64,000 bases of DNA from Beta vulgaris subsp. vulgaris (GCF_026745355.1 NC_079208.1:55007276-55071275); one strand, 5' to 3'. Positions 47,755-60,073 are shown, numbered from the stretch's first letter. Numbers and translations: made by a program. The notes: a model not told the origin generated them from the sequence alone.

Positions 47755-48480
47755 TCTATCTATACAAATATATTAAAAGACGTACCTATCAAAGGAATGG
47801 TTTCATGTGACACTCTCCAACATATGTGCCTCATGTTTATGATCTCATTAAAGATATTTACAATGTGTAGCTATTAGGAATTGAACCCATGAATTTCGAA
47901 ATGAAAGGTGAGAGTTTAACCATCAATCCATCACAATCTTAATGTTTAATGTTTCAATAATGTAAAACATAATAAAGCCTTATACTATAAAAACATAAAC
48001 AATTTTTTTTTGCCTTTTGATCTCTAACAATTTTATTAAGGTAATAACATTATTGAAAAAGTACGAAAAACTAATAAAATCAGTTATGTTTTTTTTTTTG
48101 ACAGAATAAAATCAGTTATGATATATGAATAATTTATTGAATAATTATAACTGATCTAAGACATCGTTGGAACCAAAATACTAGTTACTATAATTATTCA
48201 AAGTATTTTTTTTTCCTTGTCTGCACAGTATTACTCGAAACTACTCATATGAGAAACATGGCAATAATTTAAAAAGAGATTGAAATAAGGATATGTGGAA
48301 TACTCAATTTGAAACTGACCACATGCAAAGTAAGACAATAAATAGCCCACCATAAAATAGTAAGACAATAATATTATTGCTGAAATATACTAGTACATTG
48401 AATTATCTGGTGTTAGACCTAACCAAATACGGGGTATGTTTTAGTGAATCAACGCATTTCGTTGATTGCGCTTTCATAAA
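47755..48480 (+). other. Helitron 5' end fragment and intergenic DNA
   Basis: TCTATACAAATATATTAAAA at 47759 after an A repeats the 5' end of the Helitron at 7614. An antisense tRNA-like word (GGAATTGAACCCATGA, about 47878) follows, as in that copy. No 3' hairpin was found. The remainder to 48480 is AT-rich with no gene. Confidence 0.4.
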
Positions 48481-48492
48481 TTGAATTTGTTA

Positions 48493-48748
48493 CTCCCTCC
48501 GTCCCATAATATAGTGCCTATTTCATTTTTGGTGGTCAAACTTTAAAATCTTTGACCGAATATTCTCATTTGTATATATAAAAAAACATATTCATGTAGG
48601 ATCTTGTTAGATTCGTCTCAATGTGTAGTTTCATAATATCAACTTTTTATATTTTTTATCAATAAGGAATTGAAGATATTAAAGGTCAAAGTTACGTTTT
48701 GGAGACCGTGAAAAAAGAAACAAGCACTATATTATGGGACGGAGGGAG
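48493..48748. mobile_element. Stowaway MITE, 256 bp
   Basis: CTCCCTCCGTCCCATAATAT at the left and its complement at the right, with TA on both sides (48491-48492, 48749-48750). Confidence 0.88.
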
Positions 48749-48750
48749 TA

Positions 48751-49540
48751 TAAATCATAATAATTAAAAGGATACTATATAATTAAACCTTTTACTTGGG
48801 TTAATTAAAAGGGTATTATATATATAAGCACTCTAATTAACTTCTGCCACCATAATTCTTGTAATTTGTACTCTTTCTCTCTTAAAAGATAATAAAATTG
48901 TTTATCCTTTGCTAGTGGACTTACCTAACATATTGTTAGTGAACCACATTAATTTGTGTGTCAGTTGTTTTTTAATTCTTTAATAATTATTGTGTTCGTT
49001 ACAACAATTAGTGGAAGTTAGAACATGAGAAATGTAACCTTTGAAAATGCTAGTATATATGATCAAACAACTTACATAAAGAGAAAGGATGAATATAGAA
49101 GATGGGGATTTTCATGTAGTTTTGTTAATCTTGTACGGTTGTTAATATATCAAATGCTAAGGATCCTTTAGAATGGGGACATTTACCTCCTATCCTTACA
49201 CTTAACATTCACATCTAAATTAAATTAACACTTTCCCATATCCAAATGAATAAAAAAAAATTTAAAGCTGAAAGTCCCACAAAAAAAGAGTTTTTATTTA
49301 AATGTAACTGTGATATTAGTACGTAGTTCAATTTACATTATAAATGAGACGATTAAATTGGATGAAGGAAATCTACAATATTGTTCGAGTAAAAATCACC
49401 AATAAACCTTTTTCTTAAAGGGAAGATCATCCAATAAACTAGGATACATGATAAAGGGTAAATATAGAATTGGATCTTGTTCAGCAATAGTACTACTTCA
49501 TCCACCATTTAGGCCGTTATTTTAGACAATTTCTAAAATA
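48751..49540. other. Intergenic, nothing recognised
   Basis: AT-rich. No gene, TIR pair or tandem repeat found. Confidence 0.4.
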
Positions 49541-49858
49541 CTCCCTCCGTTTCCTAAAGATCTTCCCACTTACTGTTCCTACAGATACCAAGGAAAATCA
49601 AGTTGTGTGGGGCATGGTGTGAGTAAAGTAGGAGAGAGAAAGGGGTTAAGATAAATAAACAAATAAAAAGGGGTTAAAGTAGGAGAGAGAAAGGGAGTAA
49701 AATTGAATTAATAATGTAATGGTGGACCATATGATAGTGACATGAGAGGGTAAATAGGGAAATTTGTTTTGCCAAATAAGGAATAAAGCAAAAGTGGGAA
49801 GATCTTTTGGAAACACCATTAAACGGAAAGTGGGAAGATCTTTAGGAAACGAAGGGAG
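49541..49858. mobile_element. Stowaway-like MITE, 318 bp, inverse copy
   Basis: CTCCCTCCGTTTCCTAAAGA at the left, complement at the right, with TA at 49539-49540 and 49859-49860. The interior (GTTCCTACAGATACCAAGG...) is the reverse complement of 27420-27733. Confidence 0.88.
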
Positions 49859-50159
49859 TAATGGACATCTTTCCAAATTTAGTAAGTTAATATTTCTTCG
49901 GTTTTTTTGCTATTTCTATTTGAAATTTTGGCACTATTCAATAGTCAAATGACTCTTCTAAAAATTATTTTCAATATATAAGAAAAACATGTGCGGTTTT
50001 ATTTGATTTATCTCAACGAGTTCATTAAAAATATCAAACTTTTATAATTTTACTAACATGTAATTAAAAATATATATGATATAAATTATGCATTGGCAAA
50101 CGAGAAAAAGCAAACATGAAGAACAAAAAAGAAAGCAGTGAGTACATATGTAATTTTCA

Positions 50160-51050
50160 AACACAAAATTTCAAAACAATAACTATTAGCTCGAAAACCA
50201 TAATTTATACCCATAACCAGAAGACATAATTATCAACTCAGGCTCGTAATAACTACCATAATAACATACATATTAACCCTAAAACTATAATTACTAATTT
50301 CAAATCATAATTATCAATTCAAAACAATAACTATTGACCCAAAAACTATAACTTTTAACTGTAAAAATTATAACTATATTCAAAACCATAACTATCAACC
50401 TAAACATTATAACTATCAAATTAATAACATAATCATCGACCAAAATTATTCACCAAAACATACATATTAACCTAATAATTTGAACTAGCTACCTAAAATC
50501 ATAACTATTAACCCACACATCATTGCTAATAACCAAAGTTCGTAAATATTTACCAAAAAAGTAACTATTATTAAGCTAAAAATCATAATCCAAATACCAT
50601 AACAATAATTAATCAATAACCATAAGTCCATAACTATTAGCTTGAATACCAATAACCTAAAAGTCATAACTATTAATCCAATACCATAACTACTAAAATA
50701 AAAATATTCATGACTATTAATTCAAAATCGTCATAATTGCTTCTCGAGATTTTAAACACATCCTAATTTAACTTTGATTGATTTGTCACAGTCAACGAGT
50801 TTTTTAGCGGTCCAATTCGACCATCAAATCTCATGATTTTCGGTAAAATTAAGTAATAATATTAGGTTAATAGTTATGGTTTTTTAGGTTACAGTTACTA
50901 GTTCTAGTTTTGGGTTAAATGTTATCATATTTTCGTTAATATTATGGTTTTGGGTTGATAGTTATAGTTTTCTGGTTAATAGTTATGATTTGTGTTTAAT
51001 AGTTACGTAATGACCGATCAATAGTTATGATTTTGCTTAATTAATTTGTT
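50160..51050. repeat. Inverted minisatellite of AACCATAACTATTAA units
   Basis: From 50160 to about 50740 there are more than 20 loose copies of AAAACCATAACTATTAACC. After a spacer of about 130 bp, about nine copies of the complementary GGTTAATAGTTATGGTTTT run from 50870 to 51040. The arms could pair. The host element's ends are not certain; TTAGACAGTCTTACTAAAGAC near 51128 recalls the termini of the 16024/54112 family. 49861-50160 holds a decayed MITE-like stretch. Confidence 0.65.
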
Positions 51051-51369
51051 GTATTGCTTAACTAATACATATAAAGTGATTTTTTTTCAAGATTTAACTA
51101 ATTGGTATAACTTTACGTCTACTCATTAGACAGTCTTACTAAAGACTAGCTTGCGATTTTCAAATTATCAATTCCTTTAAAAGACTATAATGAGCAATTG
51201 TTATGAAATTTCTTATATGGACATCTTTAGAAAAATAAAAAAACTCATATGTTGAGGAGTTGGTAAAAATATAGAGCGATATATTAATCTAAGACTTAAA
51301 TTCCTTTGCGATTCTTGCAAAAATATGTTAATATACCTTAGCTTATTTAGTAGGTAGTTATAAAAAACT

Positions 51370-52983
51370 TCTCTTTCAAAGAGTGAACCCTAAAGCTTCA
51401 AAACCTAAAGCGCTCTGCCGCCCACCGCAGGCTCGTTGGTGGCTGGCCTGAGCGTGCGTCGCTCACCCGGTCGCCGGCGAGCCTGCTGTTCGTTTTCTAG
51501 TTCGTATGAGAGTTGTTTGTTTCCCTTCCTTGCGATTCTAGTTACCTTCCCCCGTGTTCCCCCTTCCCCTCCCTTACAAGTCTAGTTCATTTATTTGAGT
51601 TTGTTGGCGGTGGTAGTCCTAGGTTTTGTACCATGTTCGTGGTTCCGACATCGTGGTGTAGTCTTAGTCCCCTTTTCCCCTGTTCAAAGTCGTCGGCTAA
51701 GTGGTTCCACCCCTGTAGTTGCATTGGTCTCCCCTTCCCCCGGTTGTCGGGCTCCCTTTCCCCTCCCCCTGGCTGTCAGGCTCTCCTTCCGCTGTGTAGC
51801 GTAGCTTTTCCCTTTTCCTGTTAATTTTGGGTCTTAACAATTCCCCCTAGTTGTCGAGCTCTTCCTCCCTTCCCTTGTGTAGCGTATCTTTCCCCCATCC
51901 CCTGTTAATTTAGGTCATATGTGGACTTAGTTCCTTTTTGCAACCCCTCGAGATGAGTTGGGGACGAAACCCCAACAAGTTCGGTGTAATAGCATACACT
52001 CCACCAGTTTGGCAGCAGTGGTACGAAGTTGTTAGTTTTTAGGACGGTGACGATTTTTGTTACATTTTTGCCTTCTTTTATGTGTGCTTGGGTTGCTCGG
52101 TAGATCTGGTTCTTTTATGACAAGGAATGATATAAGAAATCAGATCAATATTGTAGTTCATCTTGGATTTTACCATGCGTGGATAGATAGAACTCTAGGT
52201 ATGTATGTGTTGGCGGAGAGTAGAGGTGTTTATGCATTTCAAGATCCCTGCTCTCAGGTTCAGTTTGAACATAAATTTGTTGTGTTTCAAACTTCTTTGT
52301 TAAGGATCGCAAGTTTCGATTGTGATATTCGGATCACGTGGTAGAGCGATGAATTCAAGCAATTCATATCACCCTATGTCTCCGTGATGACCTTAGGAGT
52401 CATCACAACTCAAAAACTCATCTCATGGGAGGCCCTCCAATGTAAATTGGGGCAAATTACGACCTCCATAAATGTCGTGCTTCTGCCTCTTGAGGCAAAA
52501 CTCATGATATCCTATTTGGAAGGTACGGAGTCACGAGAGAAAGTGACTTCAATGGTAGTTTCATCTTTAGAATCTCAGGATTATTTCTCATTTCAATGGC
52601 CTTGGGATTTACTGTCTTGTGAACTAGTAGTTTCACAAGAACATATTTGACAATCCATTCTCGAAAATAGATTTGGTTCAATCTCACGGGCAATATCCAT
52701 CACATTTCAGCGGGTATTCAGTTGTAAGGGAAAAGAGGCATCTCCACCAACATTCACCCCGCGGAAGTTCCCTAAACGAAATCTGTCTTATCACCTGCAT
52801 AGTGCATCGGACTGGTAAGGTAGCACGATGGTCTGTAATGTTTAGTTTGTTTTATTTTTAGTCGGTTGTAAGAGCTAGTCGAGCTCACTTTAGTTTCTGT
52901 TTGCTTGTTTTTCAGTTTGGATGTATTAGCATTAGTTTGTAATTCATGTTTTAATTAATGCAAATTTTTTCGATGTAAAAAAA
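51370..52983 (+). mobile_element. Poly(A) retroelement of unnamed family, copy 2
   Basis: Begins near GTGAACCCTAAAGC, then CACCCGGTCGCCGGCGAGCC (51455-51483), a C/T-rich middle with repeated CCCCTTCCCCT and GGTTGTCGGGCTC blocks, and a 3' part ending AATTAATGCAAATTTTTTCG plus a short A-tail. Parts and order match the minus-strand copy at 8071-9670. The 95-codon frame at 52057-52344 has no known motif. Confidence 0.5.
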
Positions 52984-53373
52984 TTATGTAGTTCTCACTA
53001 TTTCTCTTTTATCACAGGTATATAAGGTCCACCGATCATCTCGCTCTCGGCCTTTTGCCAAATAAATATTCATTCATTACTATGCCATCATCATATTAAA
53101 CAAAAAAATTTCTGAAAAAAATCCGATGCAAGTGAAACTATTTATTTAAGAATAGATGGAGTTGATATTTGAATCTAGTATGTACACATATATTGTGTGC
53201 CATGGTTTCAATCGGATGAATAAGTTCTACCTCGTTACCAAAAACATATTTCTTTGATATCTATACAATGCTACACGATTAAATGGATGATAATTACTAT
53301 AATATGGGTGCATATCAGCATATACATATATGGCACTCTCATGATGATGTAAATTGTTTTTATAGTTGCTAGA

Positions 53374-53944
53374 TAGGGCTGGTCATGAACAATTTGAATT
53401 CGGCTTATCAAATGTTTGGCTCGAGTTTGGTTCGTGTCTAAACGAGCCAAACTCAAGCCAAAAAAAAAGGTGTTTGATTACTTAATGAGCCGAACTCAAA
53501 CTATTTAGTATTTGATTCATTAGCTCGCAAACAGTTCAATAAAAAAAATTAGCATTAAAAATATGCTAAGTGTATCTTATGTCTTATGAGTTATTACTTA
53601 TAAAATATAAAGTCAATACATCAATCAATCTTCATACAACCTAGTTGCTATATTATTACTCTTTCTTTCTTAGTTCCTAAAAATCCCATATAATTATGCA
53701 ATCGCCATAACAAAACAATTCCCCACGTCTAAGACTCGATTAAAAGTCCGGTTCTTTGTTTTGTGAGCCAAGCTCAAATACAAATGCAAGCTTATTTAAT
53801 AACAGCTTTCAAACCAAGCTCATTTTTAAAGTTCGAATCGAGCTCGAGCCTTACAAATTAAAGTGTTATCAAGGCGAGCCTTAATATGGCTCGACTTGAT
53901 ATGGCTCGGCTCGACTCGTCTCAACTCGTATCCAATGACCCTAA
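53374..53944. mobile_element. TAGGG-ended element built of GCTCGAGC words
   Basis: Ends TAGGGCTGGTCAT and the near-complement ATGACCCTAA. The arms are rich in GGCTCGAGTTTGG / GAGCCAAACTC words; the core is AT-rich. Same architecture as 26662-27245 and 33010-33379. Confidence 0.5.
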
Positions 53945-54111
53945 TGAAGGGCTCCCACCAATATAAGAGTGACATAACAGGAAGAGACGAAACCTTATTA
54001 GATAAGTTCCATGAAATTTAAACCCTATAGCACATAGTTGTAATGAGCTATGAGTTCGATAGATATGATTTTCTACTATTACTCCATAATTGTTATATGA
54101 GAAGGTATATA

Positions 54112-54679
54112 TTGTGTTAGACTGGTCTGACACAATGGAAGTGGTCGAACCAGCATGACCAACAACCAACTGAAAGAATAAAGGAACGAACTGAAAGAAT
54201 AAAGGAACCAACTGAAAGAATAAAACAACCAACTGAAAGAATAAAGTAACCAACTGAAAGGATAAACCAACCAACTTAAAGAATAAAACAATCATATGAA
54301 AAAATGAAGTACTATCAAATAACCATGGTCAGCGAAGAGGAAGATCCCCTTCCCCTCGAAAAATTCCCCAACCCACTGAAAAACCAGACTGGTCTAGTTT
54401 TTCGGTGAGTGGGGAAAGTTTTGGAGGGGGGAGAGGCGGATTTCGAGGGGTGGGGGGGAAATTTCGACGGTTTTCCCAGGTGGGAGTAGTGGTTCTCCAG
54501 AGGCAATGTGGTGGTAGTGGTGGGTTTAGGGGTGGTTCTCGTGTGGCAGTAGTGGCGGGGTTAGGGTGAGGAGTGAGGAGTGGGGTGGCTGTAGTGGGGG
54601 TGGCGCTTGGAAAGGAAGGTTTTTCGGTTTTGGGTCAGCCCATCCGACCAAATACATTGGGTCAAACGGTCTGACCCAA
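54112..54679. mobile_element. TIR element with minisatellite arm (copy 2)
   Basis: Starts TTGTGTTAGACTGGTCTGAC and ends ACGGTCTGACCCAA, with TA on both sides (54110-54111, 54680-54681). These are the same termini as 16024-16980. At 54160-54290 it carries about eight units of CCAACTGAAAGAATAAA in a single sense, and then GC-rich GGTGGTAGTGG sequence instead of the CoA-ligase fragment. Confidence 0.7.
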
Positions 54680-54681
54680 TA

Positions 54682-55617
54682 ATTTCACTTGTTATATTAT
54701 TGTGATGTGAAAGTTTAAGTAAGAGTATATGAAACGGCGCCTATTATGTTGATACACTCCATTAATTGTAATTTGTATTTTGTACATTTTAGTCCCCTAA
54801 TGGGACGCATTATAAGTAAAAAAAAAGTAGGTTCCATATCAGAAATACAAAAAAAAGTATAATATATAGACACAAAGAGCAAAGAGCAAAAAGCAGCAAA
54901 TAACCTGGGAATATTATTGGACAACATATGTTCATATAACCAAGCAATTCAAAAAAGTTCATCAGATTATATTGTTATCATATCAATATTCAAATAATCA
55001 AACTCTAAGTTTTCCCCCATGAGTAGCTAGCTAATGACTTGTAGAAATCATTTTGTAAATGGCAGCTAAAGCGAACCTTTTTGACTTTGCTATTGGGTTA
55101 TTCAACTGTAATTTGGTTATAATTATGACTTTTTTTAGCAGCATTAATAACCTTTCTAACTGGAAATTATTAGTCACATGTTATCATGTAATTGTCCAAA
55201 ACCACATGTTATAGATTAATCATCGTCAAACCCAGTGACCAGATAATTGCAGTCCACTACTAATTCATGTGGTGGTAACGCAATTGAATTGTTTGATTAC
55301 CTAACCAACTCCTATCCAATTATTATTAACCCCCTAGTTATATTGTTTTAACTCTTTTGTTTTAACTTTTACCCCCTTTGGCCTTGGATGATAGAATTAT
55401 CATCCATATTCCATCCCTTTACTTAGTTGTGTGATGTGAGAGGCTTCTTTGACTAACAACTATTCAGATGTTCTCCTAAAGATGTCACTGTCTAATCCAA
55501 AATAAGAATGCTTTACAATTTTATTTTATTTTTTATATTTTAAAAAAACAATATGATCTATTTAATTTGAGTGGCCATCTGGCAAAACAAGTCGTGTAAG
55601 AATGGTCGAGTTGGGTA
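54682..55617. other. Intergenic, nothing recognised
   Basis: AT-rich with scattered reading frames that carry no known motif. No repeat with definable ends. Confidence 0.4.
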
Positions 55618-55810
55618 GGTCGTGTTCTTTTGGACTTATTTTCAATTCAGTTTAATTTATTTCAGTTTAGTTCAATTCAGTGCAATTCAGCTAATATCAG
55701 TTTAGTTCAATTCAATTTAATTCATTTCGGTTCAATTCAATTCACCTAGTTTCATCTCACAGTTTTCATTCAGTTCAGTTAAACCTAGTTCAGTCCAAAA
55801 GAACAAGGCC
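55618..55810. mobile_element. GAACT-pentamer TIR element, inverse copy
   Basis: The 14-bp perfect inverted ends TGTTCTTTTGGACT (55623-55636) and AGTCCAAAAGAACA (55792-55805) sit inside GGYC...GGCC. The interior is TTCAGTTCAATTCAG pentamers. Related to 27803-27984 and 28113-28903. A further decayed pentamer run lies at 57888-57950. Confidence 0.6.
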
Positions 55811-56084
55811 TAAGATAACTCTTGAAGTTTAAATGAATTATTAATGTCACTTTACTATTAAAATTTTCCATTTTTTATTTGCTTATTTATTTTTTAACAT
55901 GTGAAATGCATATGTTTGAATGCTATTTAGAGATAAAATTAACTTCCAGTTAAAAAAATGGTTAATTTTTAATAGTAAAGATTTTTTAATATTCTTTAGT
56001 AGTTTTTTTAATAGTAAAGTTTTAAATAACAACTGTTCTTTGTTAAAGGGTGGATTTGAGTATTTGCTAAATATTTCCTCCGTT

Positions 56085-56320
56085 TAGAAAAATTTGTACT
56101 GTTTTATATTTTCACGCTTGTCGATTCACAGTTTCAAACATTAATATCTCTAATTGTTAATAAGTAAAACTTATAAAAAGTTTACATTAAAAAAACATAC
56201 ATTGAGATGAATCTAACAAGATCTCATATAATACTATATTTTTTCTAAAATATGAATTATGAAATACAATCAAAGTATAAAAATGTACATAGTAAACACT
56301 ATATTAGTCAATAGTACCAA
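56085..56320. mobile_element. Decayed Stowaway-like remnant
   Basis: TTTCCTCCGTTTAGAAAAATTTGTAC at the left and a TGTACATAGTAAACACTATA-like right side; the right terminus is lost. Typical internal Stowaway words (TTTTCACGCTTGTCGATTCAC, GAGATGAATCTAACAAGATC). Confidence 0.4.
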
Positions 56321-56329
56321 GCTATGTTT

Positions 56330-56505
56330 GACCTAGTGGTAAGTGAAAAACCTTCCAACCTCAAGGTTGGGAGTTTGATTCTCACTAGGGGCACTTTGAG
56401 AGAGGGGTTCCCCTTACCATCTTCCACTAAAGCGTTTGCTCGCAAATCCAAATCGTGTTAACCTGCGAGAGGTTTCGATCAGGCAGGAGATTTCATCTTA
56501 CTATG
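56330..56505 (+). mobile_element. tRNA-related SINE (probable)
   Basis: An A-box-like TGACCTAGTGGTAAG (about 56349) and a B-box-like GGGAGTTTGATTCTCAC (about 56386) are spaced as in a tRNA head. The tail AGGGGTTCCCCTTACCATC...AACCTGCGAGAGG follows. No A-tail or clear target duplication is seen. Confidence 0.45.
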
Positions 56506-56575
56506 GGACCCAAATATATATTATATATGTATGTACGTATGTAAATGGTGCAACTATTTTCTAAACGGAAGAAGT

Positions 56576-57345
56576 AGGGTTGACAATGATGTGAGTCAAG
56601 CTCGAGTTTGACTATAGTCGACTCGAACTCGAATAACCAAACTCGACTGACTCGAAAACTTGCAAGCTTAAAACTTTCAAGCGCGAACTCAGTTCCATGT
56701 GGCATGTGCGAGGGCTTGCAGTGTGGACATGTGGTGGAGTCTAGCATGGACGCGTGGTATGCGCGGGCTTGCAACGTCGCCTAAAGTAGTGGCCTCTGGC
56801 GTGGACGCGTGGTGGGCTTGCAGCGTCGCCTGAAGTAGTGGACGTACGGTGTACGACTTGCAGCGTCACTTGAAGTGGTAGTTGTCGTGCTGTGCGGGCA
56901 GCGTGGTGGACCTGAAGCGTCACCTGAATCTATGAGATGGAGTCATGGAGATGGAGATTGGAGAGGGAGGGGGATATTGGATAGGGTGGCGTGCAATGTG
57001 CTACTGGTGTGATTTTGTTTAGGACTACGTGTCCTTAACTCTTTCTTTACAATGAATGGCTAAGATTATATTGTAGGTTTCTTTAAATCTCATCCATTGA
57101 TATAGTTCTATTTCTTATAGGAGAAATTCTTTACTTTGTCTTTTAATCATTTAATGTGGTTTTTTTTTTTTTTTTATGTTTTTTAAAAAAGAAAAGTTCA
57201 AGTATATATAAATTTTTCGAGTATTCACGAGCTTTTCAAGTGGAGTATTGGGTTGCTCAACTCGACTCGTTAACATGTTGATTTAAGTTCGTGTCGAGTT
57301 TTAATCGAATGTAGATCAAGTCGAATTTGAGTAGCTCGCGATATT
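56576..57345. mobile_element. TAGGG-started element with CTCGAG words and GC-rich insert
   Basis: Begins GTAGGGTTGACAATGATG and has CTCGAGTTTGACTATAGTCG words; similar words return at 57235-57345 (CGACTCG, GTGTCGAGTTT, GATCAAGTCGAA). In the middle, 56700-56930 repeats a GC-rich unit of about 55 bp (GGACGCGTGGT...CTTGCAGCGTC) about four times. The right terminus is not clear. Confidence 0.4.
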
Positions 57346-58260
57346 ACTATAGAAATGCATTATGCATAATTGCATATCTTCCCCTTTCATGCATGTCTAT
57401 TGTCTACAGTCTACATGAAGATGGGACAGAGTACATGACATGCAAATAAGGTCAAACGTGTTGACAAAATCATGAAAAGCGAAAGGAGGTGCTAGTAGTT
57501 TTCTGCTTCTTTAACTGCAAGTGGTTAGCCATTTAGCTGAGAGAACAAAGAAACAGTCCAGTCTATTTTTAATGCGGCCGCCATTAGTCAAAATTATAAG
57601 CCTGGCCCAGGCCCACTTACAATTCTACCATTACCCTTTTTCAAGCATCCTGACCCCCTAGTCTATTCTATTCGATAGCCGAAATTATTTCAGATATTCT
57701 GATATTGCATATGCATGTAACCTAGTCTTTTCACTCACGACAAAAACGTTTTCTTCTCTTGTAAAAGCACTATATAGAAGTACTTTTAAACATTGCACCT
57801 TTTCAGTCCTTTCTTTATAAAGCTACACTTCAATGTTCGATTGGGATGGCGAGAAATTGTTAGGTTTTTTTTTGGATTGAGAGAATTTGAACTGAATTGA
57901 ATTGAATTGAAACATATAAAATAATTTAATTGAATTAAAAATAAGTTTAAAAGAATAAAGTCTTAATTAGTGTCAGATATCTAAAATCAACAAGACTATA
58001 AGACGCTCCTATTCATCACTCAGTCAACAAAATTAGGAACTAATAAGCCTTTTAAATTATGTTTTAATTAGGAGGTATACATAAAATTTTAGGCAACTCT
58101 TCTCTTATGGTACATATAGTCTCTTAGAAAACAAAACAAAAGAAATATATAGCAATTAATGTGCCGAAACTTTTGCTATTTACAGAACAATTTCAATCTC
58201 ACTTCTTAGCGACATTGCAAAAAGTGTTTGTCTCCTCCTTGAATCTAATTTGGCAAATGC
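57346..58260. other. Intergenic
   Basis: No gene is seen. 57888-57950 is a GAATT-rich pentamer remnant. The rest is unremarkable. Confidence 0.4.
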
Positions 58261-58265
58261 AGTAT

Positions 58266-58555
58266 TGTCAAAGGACCAACTCAACCAAAAACTTAAGCTG
58301 ATGGTTGGAGTCCTAAGAATAGTTTAATACTCTATCACTCCTCCTCACGCTAGAGCCCATTGGGCTTCAAGTGTGGATGCAACACATGATCCCTCATACC
58401 TGGTGCTAAATATTCCACTTAGAAATGAGGGGGTGGATGAGATTTGAACCCGTTACCTTTATGTCACGCTAGCTCTGATACCACGTCAAAGGACCAACTA
58501 AACCAAAAGCTTAAGCTGATGGTTGGAGTCCCAGGAATAATTTAACACTCTATCA
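58266..58555 (-). mobile_element. Complete TRIM retroelement, 290 bp
   Basis: The terminal repeats of 72 bp (58266-58337 and 58484-58555) differ at only a few positions. The outer ends are TGTCAAAGG...CTATCA. The target duplication AGTAT is at 58261-58265 and 58556-58560. The minus strand carries the PBS TGGTATCAGAGC (58483-58472) right beside the 5' repeat and a purine tract (GTGAGGAGGAG) before the 3' repeat. No coding. All structural parts of a terminal-repeat retrotransposon in miniature are present. Confidence 0.92.
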
Positions 58556-58639
58556 AGTATCGTGGTGCAATAGTGAAAGTGGAAGACCTTAGAATATGAA
58601 CTACCATCTAAATTTCATAAGAAGTGCTTAGAAAAAAGC

Positions 58640-58790
58640 CTTAAGCATCTCAATATCTCATAAGGAAATAAGCTCCAATTTTGTGGCTGATGCGCTTGCA
58701 AAGCAAGGATTACGCCGTCAAGATGAATTCACTGCTGGCTTTAGATCGAATTTCAAATGGAATGGGTATTTTGTTGTCCAATTCATAATT
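58640..58790 (+). pseudogene. LINE RNase H 3' fragment
   Basis: Encodes NFVADALAKQGLRRQDEF, nearly the same as HVADALAKQGLHRQSEF of the LINE at 34429. It is the C-terminal RNase H motif with no upstream domains, so this is a 5'-truncated LINE end. Confidence 0.65.
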
Positions 58791-58870
58791 GTTTTAGATG
58801 GTAAACGGATAAGGATGAATGTAGGTGCCTGCGTGCACTATTTACTTGGGTAGTTTGATTAATTGTAAAA

Positions 58871-59060
58871 TCTATACAAATATATTAAAAGACGTGCGTT
58901 ATAATGTATACACGCCACGTGACACCTATTTTACTTCACTAGAATTGTCCAATGTGTACATAAGTCATGTCAATTAACAAAAGTAAAATTAGCTTGCAAT
59001 AAGATTTGAACCTATAAGGCTATAACCTCTTCCTATCATACATGACCTACATATAAATAA
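58871..59060 (+). mobile_element. Truncated Helitron, 5' end family of 7614
   Basis: TCTATACAAATATATTAAAA after an A, then about 180 bp parallel to 7614-7790, including ACACCTxTxTTACTxCACTAGAA and the antisense tRNA-like GATTTGAACC. The 3' end is missing. Confidence 0.5.
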
Positions 59061-59779
59061 GAATGTCGTAGGTACTCGAGATTCATGACATTGATATGTT
59101 AAAGAGGCGGGGTTTTGTAGATTAAGCTAAGGCCCCTAAATAAATTAAATAATAAATAGAGGCAAAATTGGTAAGAGCTTGAAGAGGTAAGTAAACAAAG
59201 GGTACATTGAAAATTAATTAAAGAGCGAGAAAAGTAAGATGTGAGGATAGGTTTGTTGGTGCATTGCGGTTTAATTCATGATAATGTTGCTTGGGTTGTA
59301 GCATGAAACATCCTTAGAAACACATATATATTGTACTAATAATAACAATATTCTAGGATTTTTCCGAGCGAGGTTTAGTGAAAGCTTTAAAAGTGATTTC
59401 TTAATATCTTTGTATCATCTCACATCTAGTGCAAATTTTATATTCTTTTCGGTTTCTAACGCTCATCAACCTTTTTTGTTCTATGTATTGTTACTCCAAT
59501 TTTCTATGTTTATATTGTACTAATAATACGAATCAAGGTTGGACTAATTGGCTAGAGATTTTCCACCCTTTTGACAAGGGTTTGTATCTTGCTCTTTGTA
59601 AAATAGGGTCTCTAATTTCCGCCCTGCTTGTGTAAGGAACATGCATCTTACCATAATACATAAAGCAAGATCACATGAGAAAACATCTTACATGAGAAAT
59701 AAAGACTTAAAACTCACTCCACTTTCTCATTAGAGTCACAACACTTATTCATTAGAGTCACAACCTGACAACCAGGGTC
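59061..59779. other. Intergenic, nothing recognised
   Basis: No gene or definable repeat. Confidence 0.35.

Positions 59780-60073
<294 letters not shown>

Noticed and set aside
50160..50740. Possible CRISPR-like regular array
   Set aside because: Units are irregular and unspaced, the host is a plant, and a complementary arm follows; it is an inverted minisatellite.
58441..58490. Antisense tRNA-like sequence (GATTTGAACCCGTTACC)
   Set aside because: No full cloverleaf; it is the interior and PBS of the TRIM.
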